Part shown: one piece after another, positions 38,750-47,954 of the stretch
Position numbering within the stretch: the stretch's first letter is position 1
Layout: every line of letters starts with the position of its first letter
Origin: Nitrospira lenta
GTDB taxonomy: Bacteria > Nitrospirota > Nitrospiria > Nitrospirales > Nitrospiraceae
DNA length: 64,000 bases
Direction of reading: 5' to 3'
NCBI RefSeq assembly: GCF_900403705.1
Contig: NZ_OUNR01000018.1
Coordinates: forward strand, 124,001 to 188,000
Notes under the pieces: generated by a model
The model's input: the letters and a program-made list of their open reading frames with translations, nothing else
The model's database searches: none
Told to the model about the DNA's origin: nothing
Translations under genes and position numbers: made by a program

Positions 38750-39442
38750 TCAGGGGCGCTTGATTTCTTCGAGCGCAAACTGCTTCGGCAGCATGACGGG
38801 GAGCACTAATCCGATCGGATCGCCACGCTTGATGGTGGTGGGCTTGTGGAGCTGGAGCAAGAAATTGGCGGTGAAGGCTTCGTAGTCCGGCAACCAGTCG
38901 TACTGATTTGGTGTCCGCTTGTATTCTTGAGTCTTGATGCCTTCCCAGATGGCATAGGTGCGCTCAGGGTAATGATAAAAGTGGTTGGGGATGTCCTTCA
39001 TCATCAGCCCGACATGCTTGGGATAGTAAAAGCGAATCCCGCAACAGAGCTTGGGATACCCGCTGTTCAGAATCAAATCGACGTAGGTCCCGGAAAACGA
39101 TTTATATCCTAGCAGCCGCTCTTCGGGCTCGATCGGGGGTGATTGCCACCGCACACCCTCGGCTGTCCGCCGCAACTTAATATCCGCCGGGCACCGGATC
39201 AGCCAGCCATAGCTACCGACGGTGCGTACCGGCCCGCAGTCGTCCGGCAACACCTTGTACCCACTAGCGGCAAGCCCGCGCTGTTCATCGAGCGTCATGT
39301 TGTTCAGCATCGGGCGATGCGGATTGAAATCCAGCTTGAGCCGCTCCGGCGCGAAAGCGGTCGAATACTCCCGCTCCCAATAGATGACGACCTTGTCGCC
39401 GCCATCCTCAACCGGCACCTGCTCTGTCGTTGGCTCACTCAT
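38750..39442 (-). CDS. uncharacterised 230-aa protein downstream of the proA pair
   Basis: Begins MSEPTTEQVPVEDGG from the ATG at 39442; an upstream start at 39487 adds 15 residues. The sequence has many aromatic and proline residues (YWEREYSTAFAPERLKLDFN, LLGYKSFSGTYVDLIL, HFYHYPERTYAIWEGIKTQ) and one CC pair (KLCCGIRFYYP). No signal peptide or membrane segment. I do not recognise the family. It lies 54 nt downstream of the 590-aa gene, likely co-transcribed with it and proA. Confidence 0.75.
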   Translation of the reverse strand: MSEPTTEQVPVEDGGDKVVIYWEREYSTAFAPERLKLDFNPHRPMLNNMTLDEQRGLAASGYKVLPDDCGPVRTVGSYGWLIRCPADIKLRRTAEGVRWQSPPIEPEERLLGYKSFSGTYVDLILNSGYPKLCCGIRFYYPKHVGLMMKDIPNHFYHYPERTYAIWEGIKTQEYKRTPNQYDWLPDYEAFTANFLLQLHKPTTIKRGDPIGLVLPVMLPKQFALEEIKRP

Positions 39443-39496
39443 AGGTCTGACAGTAATCGAAGGAGACGGATCGGCGCAAGGGGCCACGTGGTAGCG

Positions 39497-41269
39497 CTAT
39501 CCTCGGCGTACATGAAACAGCGTCACCCCGCTCCGCAGTTTGGCCTTCGGCAAGATTGTTTTATGCATCGCAAACGTGGGCAGTCGCTCAACCGCTTCCT
39601 CCCAGCAACGCTGCAAGCCGGCTCTGCTCAGCTCATCGCCCATCCGTGCCGGCCCGACGATAAATGCGTTGCCGCCCGCCTTGATGCCTTGCGCGAGCGC
39701 GCGTACCCGCGCTGCGAGAGCATTTCCCTGCTCGAACTCGGCATAGGGAATCCAGACATAGACAAGGTCATACGACTCGCCTTGAGACGTTGCAGACGGG
39801 AGCATGAATCTGGTTCGCTGCAACCACTCCCAACGCTGCAATTCAGCGCACACCGTCCAAATCTGCTGTGCCTGTTTGTAGGCAAAGGGCGGATGCGAGA
39901 TGTGCGCGACGACTTCGCGCGGACGATCGAATGGCACACAGGTTGAGATCACCGCATCCCCGTTATCAATCAGAATACGCTCTGCTCTCATCAGGATCTG
40001 CCCGATCTCGCGATCCTGCTCGGCGAGATCTTGCAGATAGTCCGCGACAAACGGTTGAGCCGCCAATTCTCCGACTGCGGTCTCATCCTGCGGATACAGC
40101 AGCACCGCTCCGAATACCTCTGCCGGTTGAACAGCGGGCACCGCCGACACGAACACCGATCGCCAGTCGACCGAACTCGGCGGGGGAACGACCGGAGAGG
40201 ATGTCACCCTTGCCAATTCCTGTGAGAGCGGCACATCCTTCTTATCGTCACGATCACTCAGATGCAGGTGTCCATCGACGATGACGGCCGACCGATTCCA
40301 CGCCACCATCCGCCGCCCCTTGGGATTCACATACGACAGCCCCGCCGGATCGTCGGCGCACGTCACCTTCAGCAACACCGCTCCCTGTACCGTCACGCAC
40401 AGACGATGCGTCTCATCGAAATAGCGTAGTGGCGGCGCCGGCGCCGGCAGCCACGTGACTCGATGAGAACGGGAAGGGTCCATGAACAGCGCGACAGGAT
40501 CTCCGCCGGCGTCGGCCTGCGGCGTGAAGAAACTGCTGAAGAGACGAAAGGCCGCTTCGGATGGATAGGTCGGAATGCCGCGATAGCGCAAGGGACGCGA
40601 ACTCGGTTGCCCCACGTTCTGGTCATCGTAGAGTCCGCGAATCAGCTCAAACGCCGCCGACCCGGTGCCCGGCAGGAGCGATTTGAAGAGTTCGACGACG
40701 GGCAGAAAATCGATCTGCTCCCAATGCATCGCCCCCATGCAGGACATGAAGCGCGCCGATTCGAACGTGCCGTCTTCCAGCACATAGAACGCATCTTTCC
40801 GATGCCGGATCGTCGCCTGTCCATGCGCATCGATGACCAGATCTTCGTCGCCATAGAAGAACCGAACCTCTTCGATCGGCACTCGCATCGCCTGCGCCGC
40901 CATGTGGCGAAGATCTTCCGCTTTTAGGCGCTGCCAGCCCGGCTTCGTCGCTAGATTGAGGCGAGTTTCATTGACCAGGCCGCCGGGTTTCAACCCGACC
41001 CACCGCCCCCAGTCCAGCCAAAGGCGTGCACGAACCAGCACCGTTCTTCCACGAGGATCGACGCTCCACTCGCATTCATGCAAGGGATGGCCTGCAGGAT
41101 CGGTCGCGAGAAATCGCCGGCCATCGGGCCGATAGAAGATCAGATGTCCGGTGGATTGGCGAACGACCTTTCCGCCGGACTGGTCAAATTGACGGGCCAA
41201 GGTCTGATTGGCAGGAAACCGGAGAGAGTCGGAAGACGCTAGTGCGGTACGAACAGGGTCGCCAGCCAT
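39497..41269 (-). CDS. uncharacterised 590-aa protein immediately after proA
   Basis: Soluble, no signal peptide. The ATG touches the proA stop (TAAATG). The first 350 residues are beta-rich with repeated short YRPDGRRFLATDPAGHPL-like turns and LYDDQNVGQPSSRPLRYRG. The C-terminal third (about 400-590) looks alpha/beta with YDLVYVWIPYAEFEQGNA and GNAFIVGPARMGDELSRAG, somewhat like a degenerate nucleotide- or SAM-binding fold, but no conserved motif is convincing. No homologue comes to mind. Tight coupling to proA is the only functional clue. Confidence 0.75.
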   Translation of the reverse strand: MAGDPVRTALASSDSLRFPANQTLARQFDQSGGKVVRQSTGHLIFYRPDGRRFLATDPAGHPLHECEWSVDPRGRTVLVRARLWLDWGRWVGLKPGGLVNETRLNLATKPGWQRLKAEDLRHMAAQAMRVPIEEVRFFYGDEDLVIDAHGQATIRHRKDAFYVLEDGTFESARFMSCMGAMHWEQIDFLPVVELFKSLLPGTGSAAFELIRGLYDDQNVGQPSSRPLRYRGIPTYPSEAAFRLFSSFFTPQADAGGDPVALFMDPSRSHRVTWLPAPAPPLRYFDETHRLCVTVQGAVLLKVTCADDPAGLSYVNPKGRRMVAWNRSAVIVDGHLHLSDRDDKKDVPLSQELARVTSSPVVPPPSSVDWRSVFVSAVPAVQPAEVFGAVLLYPQDETAVGELAAQPFVADYLQDLAEQDREIGQILMRAERILIDNGDAVISTCVPFDRPREVVAHISHPPFAYKQAQQIWTVCAELQRWEWLQRTRFMLPSATSQGESYDLVYVWIPYAEFEQGNALAARVRALAQGIKAGGNAFIVGPARMGDELSRAGLQRCWEEAVERLPTFAMHKTILPKAKLRSGVTLFHVRRG

Positions 41270-42604
41270 TTACTCGCGGATCTGGCCGCTCCCCAGGACG
41301 ATGAACTTTGAACAGGTGAGCTCTTCCAGCCCCATGGGACCACGAGCATGGATGCGGGAGGTGCTGATACCGATCTCGGCACCGAGCCCGAACTGATAGC
41401 CGTCATTGAGTCGCGTGGACGCATTCACCAGCACCGCCCCCGCATCGACTTCCCGCAGGAACCGCATGGCCCGCTGATAGTTGGTTGTGATGATGGCTTC
41501 GGTGTGCTGCGACCCGTACTTGGCGATATGTTCCATCGCCTCGTCCATGTTCTTCACGACCCTCACGGCAAGGACCAACTCTAAGAACTCTTTTCCAAAA
41601 TCATCGTCGGCCGCCGGCTTCGCGTCCGGCAGTAATTGGCAGGTCCTAGAGCATCCGCGCACTTCCACGTTCGCAGCTTGCAGCTTTTCCATAAGGCGCG
41701 GGAGAAACGTCCTGGCAATCGTTTGATGGACCAGCAAGGTTTCCATCGCATTGCAGGTCGAAGGCCGCTGGGCTTTGGCATTCACACAAATTGCCTCGGC
41801 CATGGCCTGATCGGCATCCGCATCCACATAGATATGACAAATCCCCGCATCATGCTTGACGACCGGGATCGTCGCGTTTTCGGCGATCGTCTTCATGAGG
41901 GAAGGTCCGCCACGCGGGATAATCACATCGATATAGCGATCCTGCTTCAGCAAGACCGGCACGAGTTCCCGATCCGGGCGATCGACAAAACTGATGGCGC
42001 CGGGAGGAATCCCAGCCTTCTCCGCGGCTTCGGCCAACACAGCGGCAATGGCCGTATTCGAATGAATGGCCTCGCTCCCGCCGCGCAGCACACAGGCATT
42101 GCCGGACTTCAAGCAAAGCGCAGCAGAGTCGGCCGTCACGTTCGGACGAGATTCGTAGATGATGCCAATGACGCCGATCGGCACACGCACCCGACCCACT
42201 TGCATTCCGTTCGGCCTGGTCCACATCTTCGGCATGTCGCCTAAGGGATCGGGCAGCTTCGCAACTTCCCTGATCCCCGCCGACATGTCGGCAATCCGCT
42301 GCTCCGTGAGCCTGAGACGATCCGCCATGGCGGCTTTGTCCGGATCCGTACCGAAGGCATCAACATCTTTTTCATTGGCTTCGATGAGAAGGGTCTGCTT
42401 CTCATCCAGCGCATCGGCCATGGCAATCAAGGCATTATTTTTCACGACCGTGGAGAGTGTCGCCAGACGACCGGCCGCCTGCCTGGCCCGTGTGACCAGT
42501 TCATGCACATAGTCGGGTATGGACAGCGGCGGGACTTCCTGAACGTCCTTCGTCTCAGGAGACTCAACGGCGGCTAACTCCTGCTGTTCCTCATCGGAGA
42601 TCAT
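41270..42604 (-). CDS. proA: glutamate-5-semialdehyde dehydrogenase (gamma-glutamyl phosphate reductase)
   Basis: 444 aa. Reduces gamma-glutamyl phosphate to the semialdehyde for proline. About 25 acidic residues precede the usual start. Motifs: VRVPIGVIGIIYESRPNVTAD, ALCLKSGNACVLRGGSEA, PRGGPSLMKTIAENATIPV and the catalytic cysteine in QRPSTCNAMETLLVHQ. The C-terminus has ASTRLNDGYQFGLGAEIGIS. No proB is adjacent. Confidence 0.95.
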   Translation of the reverse strand: MISDEEQQELAAVESPETKDVQEVPPLSIPDYVHELVTRARQAAGRLATLSTVVKNNALIAMADALDEKQTLLIEANEKDVDAFGTDPDKAAMADRLRLTEQRIADMSAGIREVAKLPDPLGDMPKMWTRPNGMQVGRVRVPIGVIGIIYESRPNVTADSAALCLKSGNACVLRGGSEAIHSNTAIAAVLAEAAEKAGIPPGAISFVDRPDRELVPVLLKQDRYIDVIIPRGGPSLMKTIAENATIPVVKHDAGICHIYVDADADQAMAEAICVNAKAQRPSTCNAMETLLVHQTIARTFLPRLMEKLQAANVEVRGCSRTCQLLPDAKPAADDDFGKEFLELVLAVRVVKNMDEAMEHIAKYGSQHTEAIITTNYQRAMRFLREVDAGAVLVNASTRLNDGYQFGLGAEIGISTSRIHARGPMGLEELTCSKFIVLGSGQIRE

Positions 42605-42641
42605 GCGTATCGCCTTCTCTGTGAAAAAGTGAACGGGCGAC

Positions 42642-42671
42642 AGGATACCGCGCGGGTTTGAAGGGGGTCAA
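42642..42671 (-). promoter_or_regulatory. candidate sigma70 promoter of proA
   Basis: TTGACC (42666-42671), 18 nt, TATCCT (42642-42647) on the minus strand, 38 nt upstream of the proA start. Confidence 0.55.
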
Positions 42672-42760
42672 GACACCATCTGCCCCCCCTGCACCAACGA
42701 GAACTCCGTACAGGCCGTTTAGGGTCACGAAGGGAGGCCAGCGATGATGTATGTGCCAGA

Positions 42761-43390
42761 TTAAGGAGCGGTTGGATAGACGGGAAGTCCTGCCTGAGGA
42801 GGACTCATACCGGCGGGATTCTGAGGGGCCATCGACGCCGCTCCTGGGGAAGCACCCTGCGGCCCGGCTGATCCTGGAACCATGGCTCCAGGCCCGGCCA
42901 TTCCTACGAATGTCGCGGAAGGATTAGGATGCTGAAATACCCATTCATAATGTGATTTGCGTCCATCAAAGTGCCGAACCGCTGGAGGGAAATTGTGCTG
43001 CCAAATCGGCTTGCCCTTGCTCTTACTCCTCACTCCCATGATCCCTCCGGTCGGTGCGCGAACTAGCTCCCAGTCGCCATGCCCCACGGGATCCCCATAG
43101 ACCTTACGCAGAAACGGTTTTGGCGACCGGGTAAGCTCAGCCAGTGTTTGGGGATACACCTCCCCTGGAACCACTCGCCCCGCCTTCATGCTGGCCGAAT
43201 AGAACGCCAACGCGTTCTGAATCTCAATGCCTTTGGATATTAAATCGACTTCTAATTCTCGCTGTATCATCACTTTCCACTGCCGTGCGGCCATGGTCGT
43301 TCCGAGACCGATAAGTACGATGGTAAACATCAACACGACATAGGAAAACCCCTGCTCGGCTGCTCTGTGCTTGAGGACTGATCCTGCCAT
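42761..43390 (-). CDS. pseudopilin-like protein, Pro/Gly-rich C-terminus
   Basis: About 209 aa from the ATG at 43390, 4 nt after the preceding stop. N-terminal AAEQGFSYVVLMFTIVLIGLG is a type IV prepilin-like signal, with G before F at the cleavage point but S rather than E at the usual +5 position. The body (QRELEVDLISKGIEIQNAL, LYPQTLAEL-like VYPQTLAELTRSPKPFLRK) resembles GspG/GspH-type minor pilins. The last 50 residues are Pro/Gly/Ala-rich and disordered. Last gene of the secretion operon. Confidence 0.8.
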   Translation of the reverse strand: MAGSVLKHRAAEQGFSYVVLMFTIVLIGLGTTMAARQWKVMIQRELEVDLISKGIEIQNALAFYSASMKAGRVVPGEVYPQTLAELTRSPKPFLRKVYGDPVGHGDWELVRAPTGGIMGVRSKSKGKPIWQHNFPPAVRHFDGRKSHYEWVFQHPNPSATFVGMAGPGAMVPGSAGPQGASPGAASMAPQNPAGMSPPQAGLPVYPTAP

Positions 43391-43394
43391 GGGG

Positions 43395-43985
43395 CTATGG
43401 CTGCGGTTCAGCCGCATCCTCTGTGAGGGGAACCGTATGGTCCACACGCGCCTGAGTATCTCGCAGCGTCACGCTTTCCGGAGTGATGGCTTTCACCACA
43501 AGATGCCGCTCCAAGCGCTGACCAACCCGGCTGATCATTACCTCTTCATTCTTACTCAGGACGGCCGTATTGCCGGAGTTCTCGGTCGACTCACCCATCC
43601 GGACAAATCCCAAATACCGATATTGATCCAATTCCAGAGACGCCGCTTGTTGCTGCAACGCCTCTTCAGAAGCTTGATTGAGCTGCCCACTATCCGATCC
43701 GTCACCGGACGCCGATAGCGTTCCATCTAAGCCGGATGCCGCAAAGATATTTCGAGGTGCGGTAAACGTTGCCTCACGCTGGGTTCGCGCGGACGCCAGC
43801 TGTTCGAGATGGACTCGTAATCCACCGGTTCGGGATATCGACCGAGCGAGCGACGACACGGGGCCCGAGGTATTGACCAATGGCACACGCACTGGGTCAG
43901 GCAGTGTGCCCCACTGCCAATAGGCCACTCCGCCCCAGAGCGCCACCAGTCCGATTGCAATAAGCGCTTTCCGTTTTGCATCCAT
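43395..43985 (-). CDS. PilP/GspC-like periplasmic alignment protein
   Basis: 196 aa with one N-terminal membrane anchor (KALIAIGLVALWGGVAYWQW) and a periplasmic rest. The C-terminal segment YRYLGFVRMGESTENSGNTA then VLSKNEEVMISRVGQRLERH resembles the homology region of PilP and GspC, which contacts the secretin. Two nt separate its ATG from the PilO-like gene stop. Inference from position and pattern, not strong identity. Confidence 0.75.
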   Translation of the reverse strand: MDAKRKALIAIGLVALWGGVAYWQWGTLPDPVRVPLVNTSGPVSSLARSISRTGGLRVHLEQLASARTQREATFTAPRNIFAASGLDGTLSASGDGSDSGQLNQASEEALQQQAASLELDQYRYLGFVRMGESTENSGNTAVLSKNEEVMISRVGQRLERHLVVKAITPESVTLRDTQARVDHTVPLTEDAAEPQP

Positions 43986-44555
43986 CTATTTCTGTCCGTC
44001 CGATGAAGGCTTCGCAGCTTCTCCACGCAAATACGTCACAATCTTAATGTTAAAGGTCAACTGTTGATCGCGTGAACTGGAGGAACCAGCCAACTCTAGG
44101 TCTTCAATAAACAGCAGCTCCTCGGCAGTTTCAAGATCATAGATAAACCGCCTCAGATCCTCATACCGCCCGGTCATGGCTCCCTGAAGCACCCCTTTAC
44201 TCGTATTCGTTACCGCGGTCGACTCAGTCTTGTAAGACAGTGCCGGCAGCGTCACATGGTCGCGCTCCGCCTCTTCGGATATCCCTAAGGCCAACGGAGC
44301 AAAGTCACGCTCGACCGGGAGAACGGCCCAGACCTGACTCACATCCTTTCGCGCCTTCTTCGCTTCCCGATGCTGAGCCAACATCTGGCGCGCAGCTCCC
44401 CACTCTTTTTCGATCTGGATCCGATGACCTTCAACCCCACGAACCCCAACCGTATTGACCAGAACCAGCCCTCCCAGCAACAACGCAGCCAGCCCAACCC
44501 ACGGCAACAGCGGGGCATACGGCTCGGACAACATGCGCCGCAACCGATCCGTCAC
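43986..44555 (-). CDS. PilO/GspM-like inner-membrane assembly protein
   Basis: 189 aa. One N-terminal helix (LLPWVGLAALLLGGLVLVNT), then a coiled-coil (EKEWGAARQMLAQHREAKKA) and a ferredoxin-like periplasmic part ending YEDLRRFIYDLETAEELLFI, a hallmark of PilO. Follows the PilN-like gene directly. Confidence 0.82.
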   Translation of the reverse strand: MTDRLRRMLSEPYAPLLPWVGLAALLLGGLVLVNTVGVRGVEGHRIQIEKEWGAARQMLAQHREAKKARKDVSQVWAVLPVERDFAPLALGISEEAERDHVTLPALSYKTESTAVTNTSKGVLQGAMTGRYEDLRRFIYDLETAEELLFIEDLELAGSSSSRDQQLTFNIKIVTYLRGEAAKPSSDGQK

Positions 44556-45179
44556 TTACACGCCCTCCCGCCGATACCTAACGGTTACATCGAACTCCAC
44601 CAAACCGCTTGGTCCAACTCGATGCTGCGCTAACACCGGGTCTTTGAATTTGGGATGGTCTTGCAGTCCGACGGTAAATGCCGTGAGATCTTCCAAACTC
44701 GTCGCCGAGCCGGTCAGATGAACGAGCGACCCTCCGGACTCCAACCGGACACTGGTGAGCGCCAAGCGTGGCGGAAGCGCTTGCTCCAACCCTGCTAAAA
44801 ACGCCGTCCAAGAAAATGTCCGCTTCTCAAGCAGTTGATTGGCCAACGCAACTTCTGCGGGTAACTGCAGCAGCGCCCGCTCGGACAGATCGATCCCCTC
44901 TTGAGTCGCCTCGGCTATGAGCTGCTGATCCTGCTGCCGCACATGCTCCAGCTCGGCACTCATTTGCAGAAGATCTTGGTACCCGAGAACCGTTCGGGCC
45001 ATACTCCACGCGATCGCCACGCAGAGCGCCAAACAACCGGCCATCAGCCCCAGCTGGAGCGGAAGCAGATACCACCGAAATCGGGTAGCGAGAGAAATCT
45101 GAAAATATCGATGGAGCCCCATCATACGCGCCACGCGATCGGCGGCGCAGCTGATGCCGTCTCGAAGCGCCACCATCAT
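44556..45179 (-). CDS. PilN/GspL-like inner-membrane assembly protein
   Basis: 207 aa from the ATG at 45179, overlapping the PilM-like stop by 4 nt; an extension to 45242 is rejected. A basic cytoplasmic start (VARMMGLHRYFQI) is followed by one membrane helix (LPLQLGLMAGCLALCVAIAW), coiled coil and a PilN-type C-terminal fold (PPRLALTSVRLESGGSLVHL, SLEDLTAFTVGLQDHPKFK). Confidence 0.82.
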   Translation of the reverse strand: MMVALRDGISCAADRVARMMGLHRYFQISLATRFRWYLLPLQLGLMAGCLALCVAIAWSMARTVLGYQDLLQMSAELEHVRQQDQQLIAEATQEGIDLSERALLQLPAEVALANQLLEKRTFSWTAFLAGLEQALPPRLALTSVRLESGGSLVHLTGSATSLEDLTAFTVGLQDHPKFKDPVLAQHRVGPSGLVEFDVTVRYRREGV

Positions 45180-46165
45180 GACAACACTCCCGCCAATGCG
45201 GCAAGGGAATCCACACCCTGCCGATGCTCCCCGTTCCCCCAACCGCGCGATTCAATATCCTCCCAACCCAGAGACTCAACGGACAGCGCCAGATACTCCT
45301 CGAGCTTTTCGTGCAACGCCACCATATTGTCAGCACACAACACGACACGGTGCACCGATACTCCCGAATGGCGCTGCTGGCACATTTCCAGCGAAGCGGC
45401 ACATTCCTCCGCAATTTTCTGCAAGCCGGTATCGGCGCCACTCAACGTATCCACGGTCAATAACTTGCACCGATAGAACAATAAGCGACCCTGCTGAAAC
45501 ACCATGGCCGTCAACGCTCGATCAACCAGGCTGATCCACAGCAGGTCATCGCCTTGCCATCCCGTCCGCCCGGCCATTTTGACCCATAAGTCAAAGAGCC
45601 GCAGGCTCGTCAGTCCCACATCACGCGGAACCAACCCGACGCTTTCACAGACTGATTCATACTGACGCAAAACCGATTGATGGACCGCCACGGCCAGTAC
45701 CGACTGCGCCGCGCCAGCGGCACGCGGAGACCCGCTAAATACTTGCGAGATCATCGTCGTTCCGGTGAGTGGGAACAGCTGCTCCTGGCCGAATCGCCAG
45801 CGGATCAACGCCTCGCGTTCATCCGCACGAGCCGGCAGTTGATCCAAATGCAACACCACGGCCCGCACCGCCGCATCCGGCAGCAGCAAGGTCACTGGAC
45901 GCGGACCGTTGGCCATCACAACCTGCCCCAAGATCCGAACATCATGTGGAGGACCAACTAAGCCATGAATTTTCGCTTCCACGACCGGCAGCTGAGCAAG
46001 ATTCGGTTCAGCCGGCGACGGCTTGACCGCGCCCTCAGGAAGCGGGGAGGTTACGCACCGATATCCACGTCTACCACGCCAATCCGACTGCGTCTCCGCC
46101 CAGGCCACGGACTCCACACCGACCTTGAGACATTGTCGCGGCCGACCGCTTATCCATCCCCACAT
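45176..46165 (-). CDS. PilM-like actin-fold cytoplasmic protein
   Basis: 329 aa. The arrangement around RWRFGQEQLFPLTGTTM and SVLAVAVHQSVLRQYESVCE matches PilM/MshI (SHS2/ASKHA fold), including the middle DLLWISLVDRALTAMVFQQG. The N-terminal conserved segment (KVGVESVAWAE) is short. It anchors PilN and the ATPase at the inner membrane. The ATP-site glycines are weak, as in other MshI-type members. Confidence 0.8.
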   Translation of the reverse strand: MWGWISGRPRQCLKVGVESVAWAETQSDWRGRRGYRCVTSPLPEGAVKPSPAEPNLAQLPVVEAKIHGLVGPPHDVRILGQVVMANGPRPVTLLLPDAAVRAVVLHLDQLPARADEREALIRWRFGQEQLFPLTGTTMISQVFSGSPRAAGAAQSVLAVAVHQSVLRQYESVCESVGLVPRDVGLTSLRLFDLWVKMAGRTGWQGDDLLWISLVDRALTAMVFQQGRLLFYRCKLLTVDTLSGADTGLQKIAEECAASLEMCQQRHSGVSVHRVVLCADNMVALHEKLEEYLALSVESLGWEDIESRGWGNGEHRQGVDSLAALAGVLS

Positions 46166-46168
46166 CCC

Positions 46169-47917
46169 TCACCCCTCCTCGCTGAAGGTCACGCGATTGA
46201 TCTCACGCAGCGAGGTCTCTCCCTGCAAGACTTTCTTGATCGCGGATTGACGCAGCGTAATCATTCCGTCCGTCACGGCGCGATACCGGATTTCCGACAA
46301 GGGCCGTTCCGCCAAGATCATCTCCTTGATTTCATCCGTCAGATCCAGAAATTCAGTAATACACTTCCGCCCGCGATACCCGGTCCCCATGCAATTCGGG
46401 CAACCCTTCCCCTGATAGAAAGGCGTATCTTTATATTGCTCATAGTCGAGACCCGAATCCTCTAAGAGCGATTGTTCAGCCGCAACCGGCACTCGGCATG
46501 AGGGACAGAGAATCCGCACCAGTCGTTGGGCCAATACGCAATTCAACGCCGCGAGAAAATTGTAGGCATCGATGCCCATAGAGGCGAACCGTCCGATGAC
46601 ATCGAACACATTGTTCGCATGGACCGTCGTGAGCACCAAATGCCCGGTCAACGCGGACTGAATCGCAATCTGCGCCGTCTCCGCATCACGAATTTCTCCG
46701 ACCATGATCTTGTCCGGATCATGACGCAGGATGGACCGAAGCCCTCGCGCGAACGTCAGCCCCTTTTTTTCATTGACCGGAATTTGCACGATTCCAGCCA
46801 GCTGATACTCAACGGGATCTTCAATGGTAATCAGCTTGTCTTCTGCCGTATTCATTTCTGAAATCGCAGCATACAAGGTCGTCGTTTTCCCGCTTCCGGT
46901 CGGCCCGGTCACCAACACCATCCCGTACGGTCTGACGATCGCCCGGCGAAACCGCTTCAGATCTTCAGGATTGAAACCCAACCGCTCCAGACGAAGGGCC
47001 GAGACCCCAGTAGTAATCGCCTCACGGTCCAGAATACGGACGACGACAGATTCGCCGAAGACGCTGGGGAGAATAGACACGCGAAAATCGACGGTCTTGC
47101 GATCAAGCCGCATCCGGAAACTGCCGTCCTGCGGTACTCGCCGCTCCGCAATATCCAGCTCAGACATAACTTTCAGCCGAGACACCAAGGGCGCATGCAG
47201 ACGGATATCCAACGGTTCCATGGCGGGAACGAGAATACCATCCACACGCAGCTTCACTTTCGTGGCTCGATCCGAAGCTTCAATGTGAATATCGCTCGCG
47301 CGACGCTGCATCGCACTGAGCAAGATCGAATCCAGCAGTTTCACCGCCGGGCTTTGATCCTCGGCCACATGATTGACCGTGAGCACTTCCTCCCCGCGGT
47401 CGTCCTCTTTGACCAGAACGGACCGATATTCCGCTTCCAACTCCCGCAACGCCTGGCTCGACCCCTCACTGCGCTCAAGCGCGGAGAGAATCGCGCTTCG
47501 CGAACTCACCACGCGGGCCAACGGCTTGCCGATCAGCAATTCCAATTCATCAAATCCCAACACATTCTGCGGATCCGCAATGGCAATGGTCAGGACGCCG
47601 GCCCGCTCCCCCATCGGCACAAACGGATGGCGCTGCATGAGCTTCACGGAGATAGATTCATAGAACTGCTGATCGACGCGATACTCGGTGAGTGGGTCAT
47701 AGGGAAGTCCGTACTGTTCAGCCAGAGCCTTGGCAAGCTGCTCTTCCGAAAGCACCCCTTCACTCACCAATGTTTGGCCAAGCGCGAGGGACACTCCACC
47801 TAGGCGGCGAAGCGTGTGCTCAATCGGCTCCCGAGCAAGGCCATGGCGCACCAAGACCTCCACCAATGTAGGACGGGTCGCACTACGAGCCACTACGCAC
47901 CTCACGCCTACGGACAC
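46169..47917 (-). CDS. GspE/PilB-type secretion ATPase
   Basis: 582 aa hexameric motor. The N-terminal MshEN/GspE-N domain (about 10-160) has TLVEVLVRHGLAREPIEHTL and EEQLAKALAEQYGLPY. The catalytic part has Walker A GPTGSGKTTTLYAAIS, the Asp box (TIEDPVEYQL), Walker B LRHDPDKIMVGEIRD and the His box (GHLVLTTVHANN). A tetracysteine zinc motif (CPSC and CPNC about 40 residues apart) lies near the C-terminus, as in assembly ATPases. No retraction ATPase PilT is seen here. Confidence 0.94.
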   Translation of the reverse strand: MSVGVRCVVARSATRPTLVEVLVRHGLAREPIEHTLRRLGGVSLALGQTLVSEGVLSEEQLAKALAEQYGLPYDPLTEYRVDQQFYESISVKLMQRHPFVPMGERAGVLTIAIADPQNVLGFDELELLIGKPLARVVSSRSAILSALERSEGSSQALRELEAEYRSVLVKEDDRGEEVLTVNHVAEDQSPAVKLLDSILLSAMQRRASDIHIEASDRATKVKLRVDGILVPAMEPLDIRLHAPLVSRLKVMSELDIAERRVPQDGSFRMRLDRKTVDFRVSILPSVFGESVVVRILDREAITTGVSALRLERLGFNPEDLKRFRRAIVRPYGMVLVTGPTGSGKTTTLYAAISEMNTAEDKLITIEDPVEYQLAGIVQIPVNEKKGLTFARGLRSILRHDPDKIMVGEIRDAETAQIAIQSALTGHLVLTTVHANNVFDVIGRFASMGIDAYNFLAALNCVLAQRLVRILCPSCRVPVAAEQSLLEDSGLDYEQYKDTPFYQGKGCPNCMGTGYRGRKCITEFLDLTDEIKEMILAERPLSEIRYRAVTDGMITLRQSAIKKVLQGETSLREINRVTFSEEG

Positions 47918-47954
47918 CGTTCACCATGTTTGGAGCAACGACCTTCATGACGCC

